Assembly: GCF_025465255.1 (NCBI RefSeq)
Contig: NZ_JAODNI010000112.1
Span: 62,001 to 126,000 of the forward strand
Origin: Pseudonocardia sp.
GTDB lineage: Bacteria > Actinomycetota > Actinomycetes > Mycobacteriales > Pseudonocardiaceae
Direction: 5' to 3'
DNA length: 64,000 nucleotides
Part shown: positions 53,786-63,170 of the stretch, piece after piece
Numbering within the stretch: position 1 is the stretch's first letter
Layout: each line of letters begins with the position of its first letter
The notes under the pieces: generated by a model
Seen by the model: only the letters and a program-made list of their open reading frames with translations
Database searches by the model: none
Told to the model about the DNA's origin: nothing
Translations under genes and position numbers: made by a program

Positions 53786-55305
53786 CCGACCCGAAAGCGA
53801 ACTTCACGACCACCGACGCCGGCGTCCCGGTCGAGAGCGACGAGCACTCGCTCACCGTGGGGCCGGGCGGGCCGATCCTGCTGCAGGACAGCTACCTCCT
53901 CGAGCAGATGGCCCAGTTCAACCGTGAGCGCATCCCCGAGCGGCAGCCCCACGCCAAGGGCAGCGGGGCCTTCGGACACTTCGAGGTGACGAACGACGTC
54001 AGCGCCTACACCAAGGCGGCGCTGTTCCAGCCCGGGGCGAAGACCGACCTGGGCATCCGGTTCTCCACCGTCGCGGGCGAGCGCGGCAGCCCGGACACCT
54101 GGCGGGACCCGCGCGGTTTCGCGATCAAGTTCTACACGTCCGAGGGCAACTACGACATGGTCGGCAACAACACGCCGGTCTTCTTCGTCAAGGACCCGAT
54201 GAAGTTCCAGCACTTCATCCGCAGCCAGAAGCGCCGGGCCGACAACAACCTGCGCGACCACGACATGCAGTGGGACTTCTGGACCCTCTCCCCCGAATCC
54301 GCCCACCAGGTGACCTGGCTGATGGGTGACCGCGGCATCCCCCGCTCCTGGCGGCACATGAACGGCTACACCTCCCACACCTACATGTGGATCAACGAGC
54401 CCGGCGAGGAGTTCTGGGTCAAGTACCACTTCAAGACCGACCAGGGCATCGAGTTCTTCACCCAGCACGAGGCCGACCAGATGGCGGCCGCCGACACCGA
54501 TTACCACATGCGGGACCTCTTCGAGCACATCCGCGACGGCGATCACCCGAGCTGGACACTGTACGTGCAGGTCATGCCGTACGAGGACGCGGAGAACTAC
54601 CGCTTCAATCCCTTCGACCTGACGAAGGTGTGGCCGCACGGCGACTACCCGCTGATGGAGGTCGGCCGGATGACGCTCGACCGGAACCCGACCGACAACC
54701 ACACCGAGATCGAGCAGATCGCGTTCCAGCCCAACAACCTGGTGCCGGGCATCGGCCCGTCGCCGGACCGGATGCTGCTGGCCCGGCTGTTCTCCTACGC
54801 CGACGCCCACCGGCACCGCCTGGGGGCCAACTACCAGCAGATCCCGGTGAACGCGCCGGTCACCCCCGTCCGCTCGTACAGCAAGGACGGCGCGATGCGG
54901 ATCCAGAAGGTGTCGGATCCGGTGTACGCGCCGAACTCCTACGGCGGCCCCGCGGCGGACGTCGAGCGCTACGGGAAGGTCCCGACCTGGTACGCCGACG
55001 GCAACATCATGCGCACCGCCTACGTCGACCATGCCGAGGACGACGACTGGGGCCAGCCCGGCACCCTGGTCCGCGAGGTGCTCGACGACGCCGCCCGCGA
55101 ACGGCTCGTCGACAACGTCGTCGGACATCTGCTCAACGGGGTGTCCGAGCCGGTCCTCCAGCGTGCCTTCGCCTACTGGCACAACATCGACAAGAACATC
55201 GGCGACCAGATCGAGTCGGGGGTCCGTGCGAAGGCCTCCGAGAAGGACCCGAAGGCCGACGAGCAGGGCAACCCGGCGCGGAGCAGCATGCAGGCGAAGG
55301 CCTGA
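53782..55305 (+). CDS. katA: Clade-3 type small-subunit catalase
   Basis: 507 residues from ATG 53782. Active-site elements: [18 protein letters not shown] (distal His), [39 protein letters not shown] (distal Asn), and the proximal haem Tyr in [20 protein letters not shown]. It converts H2O2 to water and oxygen. Length is that of small-subunit enzymes. It is translationally coupled to the Fur gene. About 235 bases separate it from the convergent AfsR-like gene. Confidence 0.97.
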   Translation: MTDPKANFTTTDAGVPVESDEHSLTVGPGGPILLQDSYLLEQMAQFNRERIPERQPHAKGSGAFGHFEVTNDVSAYTKAALFQPGAKTDLGIRFSTVAGERGSPDTWRDPRGFAIKFYTSEGNYDMVGNNTPVFFVKDPMKFQHFIRSQKRRADNNLRDHDMQWDFWTLSPESAHQVTWLMGDRGIPRSWRHMNGYTSHTYMWINEPGEEFWVKYHFKTDQGIEFFTQHEADQMAAADTDYHMRDLFEHIRDGDHPSWTLYVQVMPYEDAENYRFNPFDLTKVWPHGDYPLMEVGRMTLDRNPTDNHTEIEQIAFQPNNLVPGIGPSPDRMLLARLFSYADAHRHRLGANYQQIPVNAPVTPVRSYSKDGAMRIQKVSDPVYAPNSYGGPAADVERYGKVPTWYADGNIMRTAYVDHAEDDDWGQPGTLVREVLDDAARERLVDNVVGHLLNGVSEPVLQRAFAYWHNIDKNIGDQIESGVRAKASEKDPKADEQGNPARSSMQAKA

Positions 55306-55541
55306 CGGGTAGTCCGGTGCCCGCCTCTGGCTCGCGAGATGCCGGGAGCGGGCAGCTACGTGAGCGTCGAACGAGGCCGGCCGATGCTCGGGTCCTGGCA
55401 TGGCGCGCCCACGGACGCGGGCGAGGGTGCGGCCGAGCGCCCCCGTACCGATCGTTCCGGGATTCCGGCCTCCAGCATCGCGTCGACCGCTGCGACGGTG
55501 ACGCGCGCCCACCTGCGAGCGAGGCGCCGACACATACGGGT

Positions 55542-58532
55542 CTAGAACGTGCTCGGTGTCCTCGCGTCGAGGTGTTCCAGTGTCATGCGGACAACTTCCT
55601 CGTCGCGCATCGACCGGCCGTGGTTGACGGCCGCGTCGAAGGCGGCCGCCCCGTAGCGGGCGCGGACGGTGTCGGCCAGGCCGTTTACCCGGGCGGCCCT
55701 GGAGGGCTCGAACGGTAGGGCCGTCGCCGCTCCGGCCGCGTCGAGCGCGCCGTGGAGTACGGCGGCGATCTCGTCGTCGCCGAGGGAGGCGAAGACCCCG
55801 AACAGGTGGCGGAGGGACAACCATTGGTTGGCCCACTCGCCGCCGCGGAACCAGGTGTCCACGACCTCCCGGTATCCGGTGAGCGCCTCGTCGATGTCGC
55901 CGCGCTGGGCGCGGAGATAGAGCTCCTCGGTGCGTGCGAAGGACCGCAGCCATCGGTTGCCGACGGCGCCGGCCAGCCGTTCGCTGCTCACGAGCAGTTC
56001 GACTGCTCGACCGGGGTCGTCACGCTCGCAGGAGAGCCCGGCGGCGTAGGCGGCCTGGGCCAGCGCGGTCGGGCTGCCGCACCGTTGCGCGGCGCGCTGG
56101 GCCTCGGCGGCCAGCCGCCGGGCGGCGTCGTGGTCGCCGACGCTGGTGTGGGCCACCGAGCGCATGTAGCAGCCGTGGGCGAGCAGGCTGGCGTCCCCGG
56201 ATTCCTGGGCGACCTCGACCATCCGGTCCATCCACACGAGCGCGTCGGCGGTCTCGCCTCGGAAGAACAGGGCGTTGCCCAGGACGCGCTCGGCCAGCGC
56301 CAGGGTGGGCACGCCGAGCCGCGCGGCCGCCGCGACGGCGTTGCGAGCGGCGACCACAGCGCCGGTGAGCTCGCCGCGGACGAAGCGCCCGTAGGCGAGG
56401 ATCCCGAGGACTACCGGGTAGAGGGGTCGCTCCTCGGTGCCGGGCATGGTCGAGACCGTGTGCGCCCAGTCGACGATCTCGTAGCGGACGCTGCGGAAGG
56501 CGAACTCCCGGATCGCGACCACCAGCTCGAGCGCGGTGTCCAGGTCACCGAGGCGCAGGCTGGCGCCGAACGCCTCCCGCAGGTCCTCGAGGTCGTCATC
56601 GATCCGGCGCGACCAGTGCCGCTCGTCCGGGCCGCCCAGGCCCTGACCGGCAGCCTGGGCGGTGCGCAGGTGCGAGCGGGCGTGCGCGCGCCGAGTCGCG
56701 GTCGCGTCCGACCGCGTCCGCAGCTGTGTCCGGGCGAACTCGCGCAGGGTCTCCAGGAGTCGGTAGCGCATGCGCCCGTCCGACTCGGCGGCCACGACCA
56801 TCGACTTGTCCACCAGCGCAGCGAGCAGCGCCGCCACCGCCGGCTGGTCGAGATCGGCCGAGGTGCACACGTCTTCGGCCCGAGGGAGGTCGAAACTGCC
56901 GGCGAACACGCACAGGCGGGCGAAGAGCGTCTGCTCTGCGGGGCCGAGCAGGTCGTAAGACCAGCGCACGACGTCGAGCAGGGCGCGGTGGCGCATATCC
57001 GGTGACCGGGTGCCGGCCAGTAACCGGAACCGGGCGTCGAGACGGTCTGCAATGTCGGCGGGGGTCATCGAGCGGACCCGCGCAGCGGCCAGCTCGAGGG
57101 CGAGTGGGAGCCCGTCGAGCCGGATACAGATCTCGGCGACGGCCCGACGGTTGGCCTCGTCGAGGATGAAGCCGGTTCGCGCCGCGCCGGCGCGCGCAGT
57201 GAACAGAGCGACTGCGGTGCTCGCGCGTATTTCGGTCAGTGATGCGGTGCCCGAGGACGGAACGTCGAGCGGGGGCAGGGCCCAGGTCGCCTCACCGGGC
57301 AGGCCGAGGGGTTCGCGGGTGGTGGTCAGGACCCTCGTCGAGGGGCACCGGCGCAGGATCCGAGCGACCAGCGGGGCGATGCTCTCTAGAACGTGTTCGC
57401 AGTTGTCGAGCACAAGCAGCAGGGTCTGCAGGGCCAGGACCTCGACGATCGAGTCTTCCAACGACCGTTCCGGTCGCCGCTGCAGATCGAGCGCGGTCGC
57501 GACCGCGGCCACGGCCGGTTCGCCGTCGCGGACCGGGGCCAGCTCGACCCACCGGATGCCGCCGGGATGGGCGTCGGCGAACTCCTCGAGCAGTTCCTGC
57601 ACGAGGCGGGTCTTGCCGACCCCACCCGGCCCGGTCACGCTCACCAGACGGTTCTCGGCGACGAGCCGGCGCACGATGGTGAGCTCGCCGTTGCGCCCGA
57701 GCAGGGGCGCGGGGTCCCGAGGTACCGCCCTCACGGCCTGCGGGGCCGGGTCCGGGACAGGCGGCCCGACCCAGGTCAGCTCGGGACGTTCGGCCAGGAC
57801 GTCGCTCTCCAATGCCCGGACCTCGGCCGAGGGCGAGAGGCCCAGCTGCTCCCGCAGCAGGCTCCGCAACTCGGCCCCGCGCTGAAGGGCCTCCCCTGGC
57901 CGGCCGCTGCGATAGAGGGCCAGCATGAGCTGCGCCCACAGCCGTTCCCGAAGGGGGTACTCGGCCACCAGCGCTTCCAGGACCCCGATGACGTCGGCGT
58001 GCTCCCCACATGCCAGCCGGGCGCCGATGGCCACCTCATGGGCGACGACGCGGAGCTCCTCGAGACGGGCGGCCTCGGCGCGCAGGACGTCCTCGCCGGC
58101 GAACTCCGCGAACGCGGGCCCTCGCCACTCGCGCAGGGCCGCCTCTGCGGCGCGCAACGCATGCCGCGGATTGTCATGGTCGAGTTCGCGGCGGGCGCAG
58201 CCGACACCGGCCTCGAAGCGAGCCGCGTCCAGGCGCTGCGGCGCAACCTCGAGCCGGTAGCCAGGAGGTCGGGTCTCGATCCGGGGCGGGTCCGTTGCGG
58301 CCAGGAACAGGCGGCGCAGCCGGGAGACGTGGGTCTGCAACGTCGGGACAGCGCTCACTGGCGGGCTCGGCCCCCACAGCGCGTCGACGAAGCGGTCGAG
58401 GGAGACGACGTGGCCACGCTCTGCGAGCAACATCGCCAAGATCAACCGGGGCTTGGACCCGCCCAGCGACAGCGCTGAGCCCTCGTCCACCACCTCGACA
58501 GGGCCCAGCACCCGGCAGTCCACACCAGGCAT
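55542..58532 (-). CDS. AfsR/SARP-type transcriptional regulator with NB-ARC and TPR domains
   Basis: 996 residues from ATG 58532 (an ATG 51 bases upstream gives a longer, less family-like start). Order: OmpR-type DNA-binding domain (VDCRVLGPVEVVDEGSALSL, RLILAMLLAERGHVVSLDRF), bacterial transcriptional activation domain (LRREL-rich AARFEAGVGCARRELDHD), NB-ARC ATPase with P-loop VSVTGPGGVGKTRLVQELLE and LLLVLDNCEHVLESIAPLVA, then helical repeats (ADALVWMDRMVEVAQESGD). These regulators integrate signals for secondary metabolism or stress. No biosynthetic cluster is adjacent. Confidence 0.93.
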   Translation of the reverse strand: MPGVDCRVLGPVEVVDEGSALSLGGSKPRLILAMLLAERGHVVSLDRFVDALWGPSPPVSAVPTLQTHVSRLRRLFLAATDPPRIETRPPGYRLEVAPQRLDAARFEAGVGCARRELDHDNPRHALRAAEAALREWRGPAFAEFAGEDVLRAEAARLEELRVVAHEVAIGARLACGEHADVIGVLEALVAEYPLRERLWAQLMLALYRSGRPGEALQRGAELRSLLREQLGLSPSAEVRALESDVLAERPELTWVGPPVPDPAPQAVRAVPRDPAPLLGRNGELTIVRRLVAENRLVSVTGPGGVGKTRLVQELLEEFADAHPGGIRWVELAPVRDGEPAVAAVATALDLQRRPERSLEDSIVEVLALQTLLLVLDNCEHVLESIAPLVARILRRCPSTRVLTTTREPLGLPGEATWALPPLDVPSSGTASLTEIRASTAVALFTARAGAARTGFILDEANRRAVAEICIRLDGLPLALELAAARVRSMTPADIADRLDARFRLLAGTRSPDMRHRALLDVVRWSYDLLGPAEQTLFARLCVFAGSFDLPRAEDVCTSADLDQPAVAALLAALVDKSMVVAAESDGRMRYRLLETLREFARTQLRTRSDATATRRAHARSHLRTAQAAGQGLGGPDERHWSRRIDDDLEDLREAFGASLRLGDLDTALELVVAIREFAFRSVRYEIVDWAHTVSTMPGTEERPLYPVVLGILAYGRFVRGELTGAVVAARNAVAAAARLGVPTLALAERVLGNALFFRGETADALVWMDRMVEVAQESGDASLLAHGCYMRSVAHTSVGDHDAARRLAAEAQRAAQRCGSPTALAQAAYAAGLSCERDDPGRAVELLVSSERLAGAVGNRWLRSFARTEELYLRAQRGDIDEALTGYREVVDTWFRGGEWANQWLSLRHLFGVFASLGDDEIAAVLHGALDAAGAATALPFEPSRAARVNGLADTVRARYGAAAFDAAVNHGRSMRDEEVVRMTLEHLDARTPSTF

Positions 58533-58651
58533 TGTCGCTGAGCCGGGCCAGTAGCCGAACGACGATCGACCGACCGATTGCACCCGATCTGCAAGCGGAC
58601 CAGGTCACGGTATCGGAGTCCGGCACAGCGCCGGCGACCAGAGGAGTAATC

Positions 58652-58882
58652 ATGCCCTACGTTCAGGTGAAAGTGATCGAAGGCGTCTTCGGATCCGAGG
58701 AGAAGGCCCAGATCGTCCGCGCTGTGACCGACGCGATGGTCAGTGTGGAGGGCGAGGCCATGCGCGGAGTGACATGGGTGACCGTCGAGGAGATCGCCAG
58801 CGGCTCCTGGGCCATCGGTGGCACACCGCTCACCACCGCAGACGTCACCTCGATGCGAACCACAACCCCGGCCCACGCCTGA
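58652..58882 (+). CDS. 4-Oxalocrotonate tautomerase-like protein
   Basis: 76 residues from ATG 58652 (GAGGAG upstream). After removal of Met the N-terminal Pro is free, the catalytic residue of the family: MPYVQVKVIEGVFGSEEKAQ then RAVTDAMVSVEGEAM and GVTWVTVEEIASGSWAIGG. It is slightly longer than the classic 62-residue enzyme. It would tautomerise an unsaturated keto acid. No catabolic genes are beside it. Confidence 0.93.
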   Translation: MPYVQVKVIEGVFGSEEKAQIVRAVTDAMVSVEGEAMRGVTWVTVEEIASGSWAIGGTPLTTADVTSMRTTTPAHA

Positions 58883-59306
58883 CCGGCAACCGCGCCGGTC
58901 GCGCGAAGCCCCACTCCATTGCCCGCAGCCCGCGCGGCAATGGAGCAGGGGTTGTTCGGACAGGGGTTGTTGGACGTGGTCGTTCTCGATCGACCCTGAA
59001 GCGCAGTGCTGCGGGCTCTCTTCGAGATCTGGCACCAGCACGCCCAGGGGTAGCGCGCACGACCGCAGCCGCTCGCGCCCTGGCGGCTCGTCGCTTCGGC
59101 CTTCCCTGCAGCACCCGCCGTGTTCGCCCGGCCTCGGACCGGCGGTCGATCCGCCGACTTGGCGACAGAGCGTGCACCGGAGTTGCTGGAGTCTCTCGCG
59201 TGGTCTCCTCCAGCGGGAGGGGCAGCGGTGCAGCGCGGCGATGGATCGGTCGGGGCTCGGCCTACGACAGTGTGTGGTGAAGTCTGCCTACGAGGAGGAA
59301 AGGGTA
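58883..59306. other. Intergenic stretch with a hairpin after the tautomerase gene
   Basis: Contains the terminator at 58914-58945 and an immediate direct repeat of CAGGGGTTGTT (near 58944 and 58960). The remainder has open frames without family features. A ribosome binding site (GAGGAGGAAAGG) precedes GTG 59307. Nothing else is recognised. Confidence 0.4.
58914..58945 (+). terminator. 10-bp perfect hairpin
   Basis: CTCCATTGCC, a 12-base loop and GGCAATGGAG, located 32 bases after the tautomerase stop. The stem is less GC-rich than others in the window but perfect. Probably terminates the tautomerase transcript. Confidence 0.65.
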
Positions 59307-59648
59307 GTGAGCGTTCTGGTCCGCGCAGAGTTGGCGGTTACGCCCGGCCGGGCTGCCGACGCAGTCGAGCTGGCGCGCAAGCTCGCACGCGCGGCCGCCG
59401 ACGAGGCCGGCACTCTTCGCTACGACTGGTTCGGGTCGGAGGACGACGGAGCGCTCGTGGTCATCGAGGAGTACGACTCGCCGGAAGCTGCGATCCAGCA
59501 CAACGAGCATTGTGCGGACCTGTTGGGGCGGATGGGCGAGGTCACGAGGTTGACCAGGGTTGACGTGCATGGCGACCTCGACGCAGCCCTGCTCGCGTGG
59601 ATCGCCGGCCGTCCGCAGGCCCGCGCACACTCGCCGCTAGCTCTCTGA
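59307..59648 (+). CDS. Antibiotic biosynthesis monooxygenase (ABM) domain protein
   Basis: 113 residues from GTG 59307 with GGAGGAAAGG upstream. The ferredoxin-like fold is indicated by SVLVRAELAVTPGRAADAVE, EAGTLRYDWFGSEDDGALVV and IEEYDSPEAAIQHNEHCADL. These small proteins act as cofactor-free monooxygenases or quinol oxidases on polyphenolic substrates, or serve as detoxifiers. A long open frame extends upstream but is low complexity. No associated pathway genes. Confidence 0.88.
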   Translation: MSVLVRAELAVTPGRAADAVELARKLARAAADEAGTLRYDWFGSEDDGALVVIEEYDSPEAAIQHNEHCADLLGRMGEVTRLTRVDVHGDLDAALLAWIAGRPQARAHSPLAL

Positions 59649-59842
59649 CCGCTCGAAAAGGCCCCGGCGACATTCTCCGGGAGGCCGGTCCCACCGGGCG
59701 TGACCCCCTTCGAGGCGGAGGTCCAGATCATCAGGGCGAGCCCCGCCTTCGGACAACGCTGTGGATCAGCCACGACGGGCGGCGGCGTGACACGTTGGGA
59801 TTTGCCGAGTTCGCCGCCGCACGGCTCACGGCCGGGTCGCCT

Positions 59843-60235
59843 TCAAGCTCGACGCGTGTTCTCGTCCGGGTCGATGACCGTGCGGTAGCGCCAGCGCAGG
59901 GCGCTGCCTGGGATGTACTGCGCGGGCAGGTGGGCGTAGCCGGGGGCCGGTGGCAGTGGATTGCGGGCTTGTTGCCTCTGCATCGCCAGGATGAGGCGGG
60001 GGGCCAATGCATGCGGTGGTAGCTGCCCCCCGTCCTCGGCGTAGTTGCGTAGCTCCCGGCTGAGGACCTCGCCGATCGGGCCGGGGTATGCGTGTTCGGC
60101 GTACCTGGCCGCTACCGTCGCGTCCTGGCGGGCCTGCGCGGTGAGAGATCCTGAGCCGTGGGGGTCGACGGGTGTGTTGACGGTGGCAGGACGTGCCTCA
60201 GTCGTCGGATCGGTTGTCGGAACGGTGGGGTTCAT
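59843..60235 (-). CDS. Hypothetical protein
   Basis: 130 residues from ATG 60235. The N-terminal 45 residues are Thr/Pro-rich (MNPTVPTTDPTTEARPATVN), followed by a probably folded part: ARQDATVAARYAEHAYPGPI, GEVLSRELRNYAEDGGQLPP and IPGSALRWRYRTVIDPDEN. No domain is recognised; similar small proteins occur in accessory regions of actinomycetes. An upstream ATG extends the frame by 39 residues of unclear value. Confidence 0.6.
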   Translation of the reverse strand: MNPTVPTTDPTTEARPATVNTPVDPHGSGSLTAQARQDATVAARYAEHAYPGPIGEVLSRELRNYAEDGGQLPPHALAPRLILAMQRQQARNPLPPAPGYAHLPAQYIPGSALRWRYRTVIDPDENTRRA

Positions 60236-60402
60236 CGAGGGCTCCCTCGTGGTTGCTGGTTCGTCGTGCAGCCGTTCGACCCCGTGCCGCTCCTTCGGGG
60301 CCCGCGGTGTCGTGGGGTGGAACCCCGTTGCCGCGGTCTCGGTTGCAGGCACGACAGCGGGCGCCCGTGTGCGGCCCGGATCAGCACTCGTAATCTGGCG
60401 GC

Positions 60403-60879
60403 GTGCCGCCCGAGCTCCGCATCGAGACCGCCCCCTTCGACCACCCCGACGCCGCTGCGCTGCGCCCCGCCCAGCGCGCGGAGCTCGCCGTCCGGTACGG
60501 CACGCCCGACAGCGAGCCCGGCCCCGCCCCGACCGCCGCCGACACCGCCGTGTTCCTGCTGGCCCGCGACGTGCAGGGCGGCGCGGTCGGGTGCGGCGCG
60601 CTGCGCGAGCTGGGCGAGGGCCTCGGTGAGGTGAAGCGGATGTACGTCGTGCCCGAGCGGAGGCGGTCGGGCGTCGCGGCCGCGCTGGAGGCCGAGGCCC
60701 TCACCTGGGGGTGGACGCACCTGCGGGTGGGGACGGGAACGCTGCAACCGGACGCCATCGCGTTCTACGAGCGGCACGGCTACCGGCGGATCGAGAACTA
60801 CGGCCCGTACGTGGGTGAGCCGCTCTCGGTCTGCTACGAGCGCCCGCTCGCCCCGCGCGCCGCCGTCGCGGGCGGGTGA
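60403..60879 (+). CDS. GNAT-family N-acetyltransferase
   Basis: 158 residues from GTG 60403. The fold's acetyl-CoA loop is VKRMYVVPERRRSGVAAALE, and the last strand contains AIAFYERHGYRRIENYGPYV, both standard GNAT features. The acceptor may be a small molecule or a protein N-terminus. It is alone, with 61 bases to the Lsr2 gene downstream, which may be co-transcribed. Confidence 0.92.
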   Translation: MPPELRIETAPFDHPDAAALRPAQRAELAVRYGTPDSEPGPAPTAADTAVFLLARDVQGGAVGCGALRELGEGLGEVKRMYVVPERRRSGVAAALEAEALTWGWTHLRVGTGTLQPDAIAFYERHGYRRIENYGPYVGEPLSVCYERPLAPRAAVAGG

Positions 60880-60940
60880 GCCGACCTGAGCCGCGCGGAT
60901 CAGGTCGGTGGGAGCGGTGGACCGAGAGACGAGGACAGCG

Positions 60941-61273
60941 ATGGCTCAGCAGGTCAACACGATGCTGGTCGATGACAAGGACGGCGGCCGCGCCGACGAG
61001 ACGGTTGCCTTCGGTCTCGACGGCAGGCAGTACGAGATCGACCTATCGCGTGCCAACGCCGAAAGTCTGCGGGCAATCTTCGATCCCTTCGTGGCTGCTG
61101 GCCGGCGTCAACGCCGAGGTCGTCGTCGCGTGACGACACCAAGGGCGGGGAGCGGTGGCCGGGAGCGTAACCAGGCAATCCGGGAGTGGGCTCGGCAAGA
61201 GGGTATGCAGGTGTCATCCCGAGGCCGTATCCCCGTGGAGATCGCGATCCGCTACGACAATCAAACCTCCTGA
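60941..61273 (+). CDS. lsr2: Lsr2-type nucleoid-associated protein
   Basis: 110 residues from ATG 60941 (GAGGAC upstream). N-terminal dimerisation domain: MAQQVNTMLVDDKDGGRADE with VAFGLDGRQYEIDLSRANA. The C-terminal DNA-binding domain ends in AIREWARQEGMQVSSRGRIP, with the RGR AT-hook-like motif. Lsr2 binds AT-rich DNA and silences foreign genes in Actinobacteria. This copy lies in a region with degraded genes, so it may be an accessory paralogue carried with mobile DNA. Confidence 0.95.
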   Translation: MAQQVNTMLVDDKDGGRADETVAFGLDGRQYEIDLSRANAESLRAIFDPFVAAGRRQRRGRRRVTTPRAGSGGRERNQAIREWARQEGMQVSSRGRIPVEIAIRYDNQTS

Positions 61274-61311
61274 GCGTCCGCACTGCCAGCGATGTGGCAT
61301 CACTCCGATGG

Positions 61312-61587
61312 TCACAGAGCGGCCGCCTCGACGAGAGACATGGGGCCGGCGGTTTCGGTGACTGCGCTGACTGTGAAGCCGGCGCGGCCGAGGAGCGCCG
61401 CCGACTCGCTCGCGGTCCGTTCGCGCCCACCCGTCACGGTCAGCATGATGACGTCGAGGGTCTGGGCGCGTGGGTCGGGCTGCTTCTCTGTGATGACGCC
61501 CTCGGTGATGAGCAGCGTGGTGCCGCTAGGCGCGGCACGGCGGATCGCGCTCAGGATGGCTACGGCCTCCTCGTCGGCAGCACCTGA
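61312..61587 (-). pseudogene. C-terminal fragment of an O-methyltransferase
   Basis: The minus-strand frame ending at the TGA 61312-61314 reads EEAVAILSAIRRAAPSGTTL, LITEGVITEKQPDPRAQTLD, VIMLTVTGGRERTASESAAL then LGRAGFTVSAVTETAGPMSL and VEAAAL. This is the last 90 residues of a dimeric plant/actinobacterial-type O-methyltransferase. Immediately upstream, at 61588-61590, the frame has a TGA, and there is no SAM-binding half in any frame, so the gene is truncated. It lies between Lsr2 and a plus-strand hypothetical gene. Confidence 0.75.
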
Positions 61588-61603
61588 TCAAGGAGCGAAC
61601 GTC

Positions 61604-62092
61604 ATGATCGAGATGCACGAGACCGTTGCTCTGGCACGTGAGGCCTCCCTTCGTCCGGATCGCCAGTGGTCGCCAACGGGATGGCAGGCCATGTACGTCA
61701 GCAGGGTGCACGACGGCCCCGAACCGTGGACACCCAACTACGACCCGATGAGCGGCAACGTCTACGGCCGGGCGGTTGAAGCGTGGGGAAGGGACGGCGA
61801 AGCACTCGTCGTGGACCCGCTGAAGGGCGCTCTCGTGGACGCTACGACCGAGCCTGGCTACGTCCGCCTGGTGCAGACCGGGCGACTGCAGAGCATCCTA
61901 CGTGCCGACCCGGGTTGGACCGTGGAGATGGACGACGGAACCGGGACGCTGCCGGTAGCGGCATGGATGGTCGACATCGACGGGACCATGCGACCCGTTC
62001 CCGCGGTCGACGTCGACGGCGCGCTGATGGCCGCTGAAGATCTCAAGGCGCTGCAGGTTCGACCGCCGGTCGAGGACCACACCACGCCATAG
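61604..62092 (+). CDS. Hypothetical protein
   Basis: 162 residues from ATG 61604 with AAGGAGCG upstream. Residues 5-30 (HETVALAREASLRPDRQWSP) are helical; the rest is probably beta-rich: NVYGRAVEAWGRDGEALVVD, YVRLVQTGRLQSILRADPGW, TLPVAAWMVDIDGTMRPVPA. No family recognised. The beginning of the frame overlaps nothing else. It may have replaced or been inserted beside the truncated methyltransferase. Confidence 0.65.
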   Translation: MIEMHETVALAREASLRPDRQWSPTGWQAMYVSRVHDGPEPWTPNYDPMSGNVYGRAVEAWGRDGEALVVDPLKGALVDATTEPGYVRLVQTGRLQSILRADPGWTVEMDDGTGTLPVAAWMVDIDGTMRPVPAVDVDGALMAAEDLKALQVRPPVEDHTTP

Positions 62093-62444
62093 CTTCACGA
62101 CACCTCCGTGAGGGAGGGTCGAGCCGGCCGCTTGCTGTCGAGCTGCACCGGGCGAGCCCTGGGCGTTGCGGCCCCTGGTGGAGGTGCTGCGCGGCCGGCA
62201 CGCCGCGAAGCGGGATCGGGGGCTGGGGACACGAGAGCTCCCGAGGGGAGTCGAGCGCCCCGTAACCGAGAGGGATCGGTCCACCGCCGCTACAAATAAC
62301 CTGAATGACACTGTCCCCACAGGGCACGCAGGGTCAAGGGGACGTCGAGCGACTGGTGCTGTCCCGCGACCTGCGCCGGCACCTGAAGGACCGGGTGCTC
62401 GTGCACGGCAACAAGACGGTGGTCTTCCGCTGACTGGGTAGATG
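62093..62444. other. Gap with one short candidate frame
   Basis: 352 bases between a plus-strand hypothetical gene and the convergent PPOX gene. A short frame from ATG 62305 to TGA 62433 encodes 42 residues ([20 protein letters not shown] then [20 protein letters not shown]), possibly the tail of a lost gene. I cannot name it. Nothing else is visible. Confidence 0.35.
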
Positions 62445-62876
62445 TCACAAGCCGCGGACCCGCCGCACGTCGACGCGCACCGGCACCGAGTAGGTCGACG
62501 CGAAGTTCTCCGGGTCCTGCCAGCCCTCCCTGATCCGCTCGCCGTACTTCGCGAGGTAGTCCGGGTTCCGGTCCACTGGCGGATCGTCGGTGCCCACACG
62601 CGCCGCCCCGGTCAGCACGACCACGTCCCCTCCGAGGGGGCTGCAGTTCAGGTGCAGCGCCACCCGCGGGCGTTCCCGCAGGTGGGAGAGCCGCTTCGCG
62701 TCGTGCTGGCTGTAGACCAGCACCGTCCCCGAGGCGGGGTCCCATAGGAACCACACCGGTGCCGGCTGCGGGGTCCCCGCGCCGTCGACGACGGTCAACC
62801 ACATGACCCGGTCGTCGGCGAGGCGGCGGGCGACCCGCGCACCGAACTCGGTACCGGGGTCCGGCAGGACGGGCAT
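62445..62876 (-). CDS. PPOX-class F420/FMN-dependent enzyme
   Basis: 143 residues from ATG 62876 (CAGGAGGAG upstream). The split-barrel fold is indicated by VMWLTVVDGAGTPQPAPVWF with LWDPASGTVLVYSQHDAKRL and RERPRVALHLNCSPLGGDVV, VLTGAARVGTDDPPVDRNPD. This is the TIGR03667-like group of pyridoxamine 5'-phosphate oxidase-fold proteins, common in actinobacteria with F420. The reaction is unknown. Upstream, its frame is open into a remnant of a Lon protease. Confidence 0.88.
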   Translation of the reverse strand: MPVLPDPGTEFGARVARRLADDRVMWLTVVDGAGTPQPAPVWFLWDPASGTVLVYSQHDAKRLSHLRERPRVALHLNCSPLGGDVVVLTGAARVGTDDPPVDRNPDYLAKYGERIREGWQDPENFASTYSVPVRVDVRRVRGL

Positions 62877-62984
62877 GTCTCCTCCTGGGGTCGAACTAGC
62901 CGATGCGCCCCCGAGGGGTGTTCCCCAAAACGCCCGAAAGGCACCGCCGGACACCGCGCGTGTTCGCGGTGCCGTTCGGGGTTG

Positions 62985-63170
62985 CGGCTCTGGCGCGGCG
63001 GCGGCCACCAGCGCCGGCTCCAGCACCTCGGCCACCTCGGCGACCGGTTGCACCCGGAGCGCACCGCGCACCGACTCCGGCAGGTGGTCGAGCTCGGGGC
63101 TCGTTGCACCTCGAAATGATCACGTCGGTCAGGCCCGCCCGGTGCGCGGCCAGCAGCAGACCAGGTGAGC
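62985..63170 (-). pseudogene. Remnant of the Lon protease C-terminus
   Basis: On the minus strand, GLLLAAHRAGLTDVIISRCN followed by EP (about 63168-63098) reads as the Lon motif just before its end. In another frame the sequence continues ELDHLPESVRGALRVQPVAE, VAEVLEPALVAAAAP (63095-62985). In an intact Lon these parts are in one frame (usually ..AHRAGLTDVIIPRRNEPDL and ..DEVLALAL). The rest of the enzyme is absent; at least one frameshift is present. The second frame reads on without a stop into the PPOX gene. Confidence 0.75.
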
